Positions 1 through 5,445 of a stretch of 5,445 nucleotides of DNA are shown here, piece by piece. This stretch comes from an uncultured Acetatifactor sp. GTDB lineage: Bacteria > Bacillota > Clostridia > Lachnospirales > Lachnospiraceae. Every line of letters begins with the position of its first letter. Position 1 is the stretch's first letter. Position numbers and translations under genes: made by a program. The DNA lies in NCBI GenBank assembly GCA_934394815.1, contig CAKRRD010000070.1, positions 1 through 5,445 on the forward strand, given 5' to 3'. The notes under the pieces were generated by a model. That model was not told the origin of the DNA, ran no database searches, and saw only the letters and a program-made list of their open reading frames with translations.

Positions 1-75
1 TTGAAACCGCCGTGTACCGAACGGTACGCACGGTGGTGTGAGAGGACGGCGGTTAGTCACCGCCTCCTACTCGAT
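1..75 (+). mobile_element. 3' end of a group II intron (probably group IIC)
   Basis: The first 75 bases fold as the last two domains of a bacterial group II intron, so the rest of this retroelement, normally including a reverse transcriptase-maturase gene, should lie immediately to the left. The intron probably ends at A74-T75, seven bases counted from the bulged A69, which is the usual branch-point spacing. The following exon begins with a T-run (76-79). Group IIC introns typically insert just after the hairpin of Rho-independent terminators, so this T-run may be the tail of a split terminator; that is inference, because the 5' exon is not visible. The insertion lies about 28 bases upstream of the -35 box of the efflux operon and does not break it. 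Confidence 0.85.
6..72 (+). ncRNA. Group II intron domains V and VI
   Basis: Domain V is the hairpin 6-37. Bases 6-14 pair with 29-37, a two-base bulge (C27 G28) follows on the 3' side, and 15-18 pair with 23-26 around a four-base loop GAAC. The catalytic triad reads C8-G9-C10, with G9 opposite T34 as the usual G.U wobble; CGC rather than AGC is characteristic of group IIC. Domain VI is the hairpin 40-72. Bases 40-42 pair with 70-72, 43-46 with 65-68 and 48-53 with 59-64, around loop TAGTC. A69 is left unpaired as the likely branch-point adenosine. The two bulges and the wobble sit exactly where the family expects them, which makes chance folding unlikely. Confidence 0.85.
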
Positions 76-89
76 TTTTAATAGAATCA

Positions 90-119
90 ACAGGATTGGA
101 ATATTGACTTTGATCCTGT
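90..119. repeat. 7-bp inverted repeat around the -35 box
   Basis: ACAGGAT (90-96) and ATCCTGT (113-119) are perfect inverted copies separated by 16 bases, and they enclose the -35 hexamer at 104-109. A second small dyad, TCCT-5-AGGA (114-126), lies between the -35 and -10 boxes. The arms do not resemble the palindrome at 145-160. They could be a site for a second regulator, but with arms this short chance cannot be excluded. Confidence 0.35.
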
Positions 120-133
120 CATAGGAGTATACT
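104..133 (+). promoter_or_regulatory. Sigma-A-type promoter of the efflux operon
   Basis: The -35 box is TTGACT (104-109) and the -10 box TATACT (128-133), each one base from consensus, with an 18-base spacer. Transcription should start near position 140, giving a leader of about 60 bases before the adaptor start codon. It is the only good promoter seen upstream of the three co-directional genes, whose junctions are 13 bp or overlapping, so it probably drives all three. Confidence 0.75.
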
Positions 134-144
134 GCAAATGCTGA

Positions 145-160
145 CCGACCAGCCGGTCGG
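145..160. promoter_or_regulatory. Probable TetR-family operator
   Basis: CCGACC (145-150) and GGTCGG (155-160) form a perfect 6-bp dyad with a 4-bp spacer AGCC, a size and shape typical of operators bound by TetR-family dimers. It begins about 5 bases after the predicted transcription start, so a bound repressor would block initiation or early elongation. The TetR-type gene at the end of this operon is the obvious candidate ligand, which would make the operon self-repressing. The dyad could also form a short hairpin in the transcript, but it has no T-run and is not a terminator. Confidence 0.75.
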
Positions 161-187
161 CTTTGGAAAGTGTTATTACATATTCAG

Positions 188-195
188 AAAGGTGA
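188..195 (+). promoter_or_regulatory. Ribosome binding site that fixes the adaptor start
   Basis: AAAGGTGA ends seven bases before ATG 203. The frame also opens at GTG 170, but that codon has no Shine-Dalgarno site and would add 11 residues ahead of an otherwise canonical lipoprotein signal peptide. This site therefore supports translation from 203. Confidence 0.75.
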
Positions 196-202
196 GAAGA
201 TC

Positions 203-1612
203 ATGCATAATACATGGAAAAGAAATTGCAGCGCAGGAATGGCATTGCTGCTTGGAGGCAGTCTGCTGCTCGGAGGCTGTGGCAATAATGCGGTACAGGC
301 GACGGCAGAGACCACAGCGGTAGTCGTAGATATGGAACAGGCCCAGACCGGAAAGCTGACGCTCCAGAACAGCTTTGTGGGAACGGTGTCTCCCGAGGAA
401 CTGGTCTATGTCATTCCCTTTGCTTCCGGGACGGTGACGGATACTTATTTTGAGGTAGGAGATCAGGTAACTGCCGGGGATGTCCTGTTCAAAATTGATG
501 ATTCCGCAGCAAAGTTGCAGCTGGAGCAGGCACGGCTGAACGCCACCAGTGTAAAGCAGCAGGCAGACAGTGCACTGACCACCCAGCAGGAATCCGCCAA
601 CATCCAGATGGACAGCAGCAGAGTGCAGGCCCAGTCGGGGTACGATCAGGCGGAGATCGCTTATTATAATGTGTTGAACAATTATAATGAAGTGGATGAT
701 AATATTGATAAATGTGAAGATACCATTAAGAAGCTTCAGGCAGCGATCCAGGCCGCCAGTGTCAGCAGCGGAAATGCGGCGGGGGCAGCGGCATTACAGA
801 CCCAGCTGGAGGAAGTGCAGAAGACCAGGGAATCTCTGGAGGCAACGAAGAAATCCCTTACTCCGTCCCTGCAGCAGGCAGAATCTGCGTATCGTGCAGC
901 TAAGGAGAGCATGGGGATCGTAGACCGTTCCCAGGCGCTGTCTCAGGGACAGGCGCTGGAGGATACGAAGAAACAGCTGACCACCGGGGAACAGCTGGCC
1001 AATGTAGCTGTGGAAAGTGCCGAACTGGCATTATCCTACTATACGGTCACAGCCCCCATTTCCGGCACCATTCAGAGCAAAGGGGTGGAAGTCAATGGGG
1101 TTGCGGGAAGTAGCAGTCCTGCCTACACCATTGCCAATGAAAATATGATGACGGTGACCTTCCAGGTCAGCGAGGCAGTGAAAAACAATCTGACTATAGG
1201 ACAGGAGGTGTCTGTGGAACGGGGAACCACCAGTTATACCGGAAATATTACCGAGATCGGTGTGGCAGTGAACCAGCAGACCGGTCTGTTCCAGATCAAG
1301 GCAGCCGTGGCAGCAAACGGCGGCGAACTGCCCAGTGGTGTCTCTGTGAAACTGACCACTGACACTTATCATACCTCTGACAGTGCGGTACTGATCCCTT
1401 ATGATGCCGTATATTATGACAATACCGGTTCTTATGTATATTTAAGCGTGGATGGTAAGGCTGTTAAGACTTATGTGACTACGGATCTGTTTGATGATAC
1501 ACAGATAGCTGTCATGGAAGGGATACAGCCCGGAGATACCGTGATCACCAGCTGGTCTCCCAAGCTGATGGACGGTGTGGAAGTTACCGCACCGGTGAAG
1601 GCAGAAGAGTAA
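203..1612 (+). CDS. RND efflux adaptor, membrane fusion lipoprotein (HlyD/AcrA type)
   Basis: This 469-residue protein should be the adaptor of the RND pump encoded next, anchored by lipid to the outer face of the cytoplasmic membrane. Residues 1-25 are a lipoprotein signal: Lys/Arg near the start, a Leu/Gly-rich core, and lipobox LGGC with Cys26 as the predicted lipidated residue. A biotinyl/lipoyl-like half follows at about 60-100 (SGTVTDTYFEVGDQV, then GDVLFKIDD). A long alpha-helical hairpin fills about 101-276, with a flexible Ser/Gly/Ala apex at 186-197. The second lipoyl half is at 279-290 (YYTVTAPISGTI), then a beta-barrel to about 375 and a membrane-proximal domain to the end. This order is the standard periplasmic-adaptor fold. 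The RLxxLxxxxxxS-like motif that many Gram-negative adaptors use to grip TolC is not seen near the apex, which fits a cell without an outer membrane. ATG 203 is preferred over GTG 170 because of its Shine-Dalgarno site. The RND gene starts 13 bases after the stop. Family assignment is firm; the substrate is unknown. Confidence 0.93.
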   Translation: MHNTWKRNCSAGMALLLGGSLLLGGCGNNAVQATAETTAVVVDMEQAQTGKLTLQNSFVGTVSPEELVYVIPFASGTVTDTYFEVGDQVTAGDVLFKIDDSAAKLQLEQARLNATSVKQQADSALTTQQESANIQMDSSRVQAQSGYDQAEIAYYNVLNNYNEVDDNIDKCEDTIKKLQAAIQAASVSSGNAAGAAALQTQLEEVQKTRESLEATKKSLTPSLQQAESAYRAAKESMGIVDRSQALSQGQALEDTKKQLTTGEQLANVAVESAELALSYYTVTAPISGTIQSKGVEVNGVAGSSSPAYTIANENMMTVTFQVSEAVKNNLTIGQEVSVERGTTSYTGNITEIGVAVNQQTGLFQIKAAVAANGGELPSGVSVKLTTDTYHTSDSAVLIPYDAVYYDNTGSYVYLSVDGKAVKTYVTTDLFDDTQIAVMEGIQPGDTVITSWSPKLMDGVEVTAPVKAEE

Positions 1613-1625
1613 GGGAGGCAGCAGA

Positions 1626-4600
1626 ATGAATTTGACAAAGCTTGCTCTGAAAAGACCGGTGTCCTGCTTCCTGGTGATCCTGGCACTGGCAGTATTCGGC
1701 ATCAGTTCCATTTTCGGATTTAAGATGGAACTGACTCCCGATATCGAGATGCCCATGCTCATCGTCATGGCTACCTATCCCGGCGCAGACCCGGAGAGTG
1801 TGGATGAGCTGGTGGCATCCGTGATCGAAGATTCCGGTTCCACTTTAAGCGGTGTGGATTCCGTGAATTCTTATTCCTTTGAAAATTATTGTATGGTGCT
1901 TTTCACCTATGAATATGGTGTAGATATTGATGAATGCCACAATGATCTGCGGTCTGCCATGGAGACGGCAAAATTAAGCCTGCCGGATGATGTGGATCAG
2001 CCGACCATCATTGAGATGAACATGAACAGCATGGATGTCATGACGATCTCGGCGGTGGAAGTCGGTGATGTGGATCTGCTAAAAGTAGTCAACGAATCCG
2101 TGGTTCCGGAACTGGAATCCCTGTCCAGTGTGGCACAGGTATCCGTAACCGGCGGCTCCGAGGATTATATCAAAGTAGAACTCAATGAGACCCTGATGAA
2201 GCAGTATGGTCTGACCATGTCCAGCGTGGCACAGATGCTGGGAACCGTAGATTTCACCTATCCTGCGGGCAGCGTGACCCAAGGCAGTCAGGATATCAGC
2301 GTAGCGACTTCCATGGAATACAATACGGTACAGAAGCTGCGGGAAGTCCCCCTGATGACCACCAAGGGACAGGTCATTACCCTGCAGGATATTGCGAACG
2401 TTACCACGGCGTCCAAAGACACCACCAGTATCAGCCGTTACAACGGACAGGATAATGTCAGCATCGGCATTAAAAATAAGAGCAGCGCCGGTACCGTAAA
2501 TGCCTGCCGGGATGTGAAGAAAAAATTACAGCAGATCCAGGCAGAGAACCCGGCCATCGAATTTGAGGTCACCTATGATGCAAGCTCCTCTATTATCAGT
2601 TCCATGACCAGTGTAGGTGAGACATTATTATTGGGTGTTGTACTGACCATGGCGGTGCTGTTCCTGTTCTTCGGTGATTTCAAGGCCAGCCTGATCGTCG
2701 GAGCATCCATGCCGATCTCCCTGTTCCTGACACTGATCCTTATGAGCATGATGGGATTCTCCATGAACATCGTAACACTGGGATCTCTGGTCATTGCCAT
2801 CGGTATGATGGTAGACTCTTCCATCGTCGTGATCGAGAGCTGTTTTAGAAGACAGAAGAGTACGCCGGATCTGAAGCAGGCGGCATTAGAGGGAACGAAG
2901 GAAGTGACAGCTTCCATTATCGCTTCCACCATTACCACCATCGTTGTATATCTGCCCCTGGCTACCATGGAGGGATTGTCCGGACAGATGTTTGAGCAGC
3001 TGGGATTCACCATTGTATTTGCCATGCTGGCATCCCTGATCGCAGCTATGATGCTGGTACCGTTGTTTTACACGGTATTTAAACCGAAGGAAAAAGAGAA
3101 TCTGCCCATCGATAAACTGCTGGGGAAATTTACTGCATGGTATCAGAAGACCCTGCGGAAACTGATGAAGCGCAGAAAAACCGTCGTTGGCGTGGCAGTG
3201 GCGCTGATGGTCGGCACGGTACTGCTGGCGGGAACCCTGAATATGGAACTGATCCCTGCGGCGGACGAAGGTGTCGTGGCAGTTACGGTGAATTTCCGTT
3301 CCGGTACCACACTGGAAAAAGAAGATGAAGCTCTGAAACTGTGGGAACAGATTGCCGAAGAGGAGCCGGATGTGGAATCCTATTCCGTATCCATCAGCGG
3401 CTCCAGTGCGACACTGACCGCAGATCTGATCAAGAAGAGAACCCTGACCACTGCGCAGGTGGTGGATAAATGGAACGAGATCGCAGCCGGTATGACGGAT
3501 ATGGACGTTACGGTAGCATCCTCTGGCAGCAGCATGAGCTCCATGATGAGCACCAGCAGCTATGAGATCGATTTACAGGGGAATGACAGGGCAGAACTGG
3601 CACAGGCTGCAGAAGATCTGCAGGCCGAGATTGAAAAGATCGACGGTGTTGTAAAAACAGAGAATTCTCTGGCAAACTCTACGACTCTTGCCAAGGTTGT
3701 GGTAGATCCTTTGAAGGCAATGCAGTACGGACTGACACCCATTCAGGTCGGCATGACCATCCATAATGTATTGAGTGGTATGAATCCGCTGACCATTACG
3801 AATGACGGTTCGGAGTATGCGGTATGGCTGGAATATCCGGAGGGAAGCTATGACGATCTGAATCTTTTGATGGATCTGGGGCTGGATACTTCTTTTGGCA
3901 CCGTGGTGCCCTTAAGAGATATTGCAGAGATTAATTATGCGGAAAGCCAGGAGACCATCATGAAGCAGGATGGCCTGTATCAGGTCAGCGTGACTTCCAC
4001 CATGACCTCAGAAAAGATATTTGATGCCCAGAATGCCATTAACGATCTGGTAGATCATACGGTATTCCCGGATTCCGTAACCCCGGCAGACAGTATGATG
4101 ACAGGAATGATGAACGATGAGTTCCAGGCGCTGCTGCAGGCGATTCTGGTAGCGGTATTCCTGGTATTTCTGGTAATGGCAATGCAGTTTGAATCCCCCA
4201 GATTCTCCTGTATGGTCATGATGTGTATTCCTTTTGCGCTGATTGGATCGTTCCTGCTGTTGTTTATTACGAGAAGTACCATCAGTATGGTATCACTGAT
4301 GGGATTTCTGATGTTGATGGGTATCGTGGTCAATAACGGTATTTTGTTCATTGATTCCGCCAATATGCTGCGGGAGGAGGGGATGTCCACAGAGGATGCG
4401 CTGGTGGCATCCGGAAGTATCCGTCTGCGCCCAATCCTGATGACCACACTGACAACGATCCTGTCCATGATCCCCATGGGTCTGGGACTGGGCGATAACG
4501 GTGTTATGATGCAGGGAATGGCTTTGGTTATCATCGGTGGTCTGACGGCCTCCACAATCCTGACACTGATCCTGATCCCGACCTTCTATCTGATCTTCGA

Positions 4601-4676
4601 TAAGCGGAGCAGACAGGAGAGAAGGGCAGCGAAGAAGCTGGCAAAATCTGCAAAGACGGAGGATGCGGCAAAATGA
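1626..4676 (+). CDS. RND-superfamily efflux transporter (AcrB/MMPL-like permease)
   Basis: This 1016-residue inner-membrane transporter has the normal RND length and duplicated layout. TM1 is at about 12-32, the first extracytoplasmic porter loop at 33-330, and TM2-TM6 lie between 331 and 482. TM7 is at about 518-536, the second loop at 537-834, TM8-TM12 at 835-991, and a basic cytoplasmic tail follows. Recognisable family segments are KRPVSCFLVILA at the start, GMMVDSSIVVIES in TM4, IPAADEG after TM7, AMQFESP after TM8, GIVVNNGILFID in TM10 and RLRPILMTTLTTI entering TM11. In AcrB the proton relay uses Asp407-Asp408 and Lys940. Here the aligned positions are Asp397-Ser398 and Asn903, so only one of these three charges remains. 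Methionine clusters lie at 131-139, 637-641 and 824-829, outside the membrane. GGGAGG (1613-1618) lies seven bases before ATG. It should export its substrate with the upstream adaptor by ion-driven antiport; drug, lipid, peptide or metal substrates all remain possible. Confidence 0.94.
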   Translation: MNLTKLALKRPVSCFLVILALAVFGISSIFGFKMELTPDIEMPMLIVMATYPGADPESVDELVASVIEDSGSTLSGVDSVNSYSFENYCMVLFTYEYGVDIDECHNDLRSAMETAKLSLPDDVDQPTIIEMNMNSMDVMTISAVEVGDVDLLKVVNESVVPELESLSSVAQVSVTGGSEDYIKVELNETLMKQYGLTMSSVAQMLGTVDFTYPAGSVTQGSQDISVATSMEYNTVQKLREVPLMTTKGQVITLQDIANVTTASKDTTSISRYNGQDNVSIGIKNKSSAGTVNACRDVKKKLQQIQAENPAIEFEVTYDASSSIISSMTSVGETLLLGVVLTMAVLFLFFGDFKASLIVGASMPISLFLTLILMSMMGFSMNIVTLGSLVIAIGMMVDSSIVVIESCFRRQKSTPDLKQAALEGTKEVTASIIASTITTIVVYLPLATMEGLSGQMFEQLGFTIVFAMLASLIAAMMLVPLFYTVFKPKEKENLPIDKLLGKFTAWYQKTLRKLMKRRKTVVGVAVALMVGTVLLAGTLNMELIPAADEGVVAVTVNFRSGTTLEKEDEALKLWEQIAEEEPDVESYSVSISGSSATLTADLIKKRTLTTAQVVDKWNEIAAGMTDMDVTVASSGSSMSSMMSTSSYEIDLQGNDRAELAQAAEDLQAEIEKIDGVVKTENSLANSTTLAKVVVDPLKAMQYGLTPIQVGMTIHNVLSGMNPLTITNDGSEYAVWLEYPEGSYDDLNLLMDLGLDTSFGTVVPLRDIAEINYAESQETIMKQDGLYQVSVTSTMTSEKIFDAQNAINDLVDHTVFPDSVTPADSMMTGMMNDEFQALLQAILVAVFLVFLVMAMQFESPRFSCMVMMCIPFALIGSFLLLFITRSTISMVSLMGFLMLMGIVVNNGILFIDSANMLREEGMSTEDALVASGSIRLRPILMTTLTTILSMIPMGLGLGDNGVMMQGMALVIIGGLTASTILTLILIPTFYLIFDKRSRQERRAAKKLAKSAKTEDAAK

Positions 4677-5311
4677 GTAAAATAACCGGAATGGAGGCAC
4701 TAAACCAGGTGCCTCCCAAGGTGACCGCCATGTATCGGGCCGTCAACACACTTTTGCGGGAGAATAAGGACATTCCGGAAATGAGCGTGTCCATGATCAC
4801 CGGGCTGGCGGGTATCGGTAAAGGTACGGCCTACGAATATTTTGACGCTAAGGAAGAGATTATCGTCTGTGCCCTGTTGTATGAGATACGGATGGTAACG
4901 GAACAGGCTTCCGAACAGATTAAGAACTGCCGGGATATGGAGTCGCAGATCGGGAAAATGCTGTTGCTGGTGGAGGAACATTCCCAGTGCGTGGATGCCA
5001 TCATGGCTTTTTTACATCTGTTGACAGATCATTCCCGGGAGGGAAATCTTCTGCGGGAACGGATGAAGGAACAGAAGGAAAACGGTCCGATAAATCTGTT
5101 GATCCGTCAGATCATTGACAGTGCACGGGAAAGAGGAGAACTTCGGGAGGATCTTCCGATGTCCTATATCACCAACGCACTGCTGGCCCGGATAATCTCC
5201 TATCTGATGTATCAGTGCCACCATATCGGTGACGATATAGCCCCGGAGGAGATGCACAGACTGGTCACAGAAAGCATAATGAATGAATTGTGCAAAAAAT
5301 ATATAATTTAA
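4673..5311 (+). CDS. TetR/AcrR-family transcriptional regulator
   Basis: This 212-residue protein is the length of a typical one-component TetR regulator. Its helix-turn-helix is at about 38-57: SVSMITGLAGIGKGTAYEYF, followed by DAKEEII, matching the family pattern of AGxxKGTxYxYFxxKEEL. Residues from about 65 on are predicted mostly helical and form the ligand-binding and dimer domain, which is not conserved enough to suggest an inducer. Five cysteines (66, 86, 106, 182, 207) and a Cys-His-His (182-184) occur there. Its ATG overlaps the transporter stop as ATGA, with GGAGG at 4658-4662 ten bases upstream, so translation is probably coupled to the transporter. The palindrome at 145-160 is its likely operator, making it a repressor of its own operon; this is inference from position. 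Many TetR genes are divergent from their targets, whereas here the regulator is last in the operon. No terminator follows its stop. Confidence 0.93.
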   Translation: MSKITGMEALNQVPPKVTAMYRAVNTLLRENKDIPEMSVSMITGLAGIGKGTAYEYFDAKEEIIVCALLYEIRMVTEQASEQIKNCRDMESQIGKMLLLVEEHSQCVDAIMAFLHLLTDHSREGNLLRERMKEQKENGPINLLIRQIIDSARERGELREDLPMSYITNALLARIISYLMYQCHHIGDDIAPEEMHRLVTESIMNELCKKYII

Positions 5312-5321
5312 AATAATTCTA

Positions 5322-5350
5322 TTGACAAAAGGAGATACCTTTGATAGAAT
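5322..5350 (+). promoter_or_regulatory. Near-consensus sigma-A promoter of the tRNA gene
   Basis: TTGACA (5322-5327) is a perfect -35 box and TAGAAT (5345-5350) a one-mismatch -10 box, with an ideal 17-base spacer. Transcription should start near 5357, about 27 bases before the mature tRNA 5' end, as expected for a strong stable-RNA promoter. The spacer contains a short dyad, AAAGG-5-CCTTT (5328-5342). The -35 box starts only 10 bases after the TetR stop codon. Confidence 0.85.
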
Positions 5351-5383
5351 GTAACACGGTGATTGCAATAGCAGTCACGTGAT

Positions 5384-5445
5384 GCTGCTGTGGCTCAGTC
5401 GGTAGAGCGTCGCATTGGTAGTGCGGAGGTCACGGGTCCGATTCC
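5384..5445 (+). tRNA. tRNA-Thr (anticodon GGT), 3' end outside window
   Basis: The sequence folds as a tRNA to position 62 of the standard numbering. The acceptor 5' strand is GCTGCTG (5384-5390), and the D stem GCTC/GAGC (5393-5396 and 5405-5408) encloses loop AGTCGGTA. The anticodon stem TCGCA/TGCGG (5410-5414 and 5422-5426) encloses loop TTGGTAG, with anticodon GGT at 5417-5419, reading the threonine codons ACC and ACU. The variable loop is AGGTC, and the T stem begins ACGGG (5432-5436). The T loop reads TCCGATT, with C rather than the near-universal T at position 55. The rest of the T stem, the acceptor 3' strand and any encoded CCA lie beyond the window, so other tRNA genes may follow. 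Confidence 0.92.

Noticed and set aside
1..75. CRISPR repeat or IS end at the left edge
   Set aside because: There is no repeated unit or spacer pattern and no terminal inverted repeat. The paired structure matches group II intron domains V and VI in detail.
145..163. Leader palindrome as a Rho-independent terminator or riboswitch
   Set aside because: The stem is only 6 bp, it is followed by CTTTGG rather than a T-run, and there is no room for a ligand-binding RNA fold. A DNA operator explains it better.
170..202. Upstream GTG start for the adaptor, adding 11 residues
   Set aside because: There is no ribosome binding site before 170, the extension would precede a normal lipoprotein signal, and AAAGGTGA is well placed for ATG 203.
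138..323. A 61-codon plus-strand frame starting in the operon leader, a possible leader peptide or small gene
   Set aside because: Its ATG has no Shine-Dalgarno site and lies at or before the predicted transcription start. Most of it overlaps the adaptor gene in another frame, and the peptide looks like a shadow translation.
2573..3025. Minus-strand open frame of 150 codons opposite TM2-TM6 of the RND gene
   Set aside because: It is an antisense shadow of conserved transmembrane coding sequence, with no independent signals.
4055..4555. Minus-strand open frame of 166 codons opposite the RND gene
   Set aside because: It lies wholly inside a conserved transporter coding region and has no promoter or ribosome binding site. 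Its composition is what antisense of membrane-segment codons gives.

Overview
The window looks like chromosomal DNA of a Gram-positive anaerobe of the class Clostridia, most plausibly a Lachnospiraceae-type gut bacterium. The grounds are about 50% GC, strong Shine-Dalgarno sites, sigma-A-type promoters, a lipoprotein-anchored efflux adaptor with no outer-membrane channel gene, and a bacterial group II intron end of a kind common in Clostridia. This assignment is inference from style and gene content, not from a database match.

Layout, left to right. Positions 1-75 are the 3' end of a group II intron (domains V and VI, CGC catalytic triad as in group IIC) whose body and any maturase gene lie outside the window. 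It ends at a T-run, followed by a compact regulatory region (about 80-202) with a sigma-A-like promoter (TTGACT-18 bp-TATACT), a 7-bp inverted repeat around the -35 box, and a clear TetR-type palindrome (CCGACC-4-GGTCGG) just downstream of the expected transcription start. Then come three tightly packed plus-strand genes: a periplasmic-adaptor-type lipoprotein (203-1612), an RND-superfamily transporter (1626-4676) and a TetR-family regulator (4673-5311) whose start codon overlaps the transporter stop (ATGA). Ten bases after the regulator is a near-consensus promoter (TTGACA-17 bp-TAGAAT), then a tRNA-Thr(GGT) gene cut off by the window end.

How the genes work together. The lipoprotein adaptor and RND protein should form an export complex at the outer face of the cytoplasmic membrane. 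The TetR protein, made last from the same transcript, probably binds the palindrome at the operon start and represses the whole operon until an inducer arrives, a negative feedback loop. The substrate cannot be read from sequence. Unusual points are the altered proton-relay residues of the RND protein (Asp-Ser in TM4, Asn-Asn in TM10), its methionine-rich extracytoplasmic patches, and an adaptor with a long symmetrical helical hairpin and no obvious TolC-docking motif.

I see no evidence of a wholly new system. This is a recognisable self-regulated efflux operon, with several details worth a second look.
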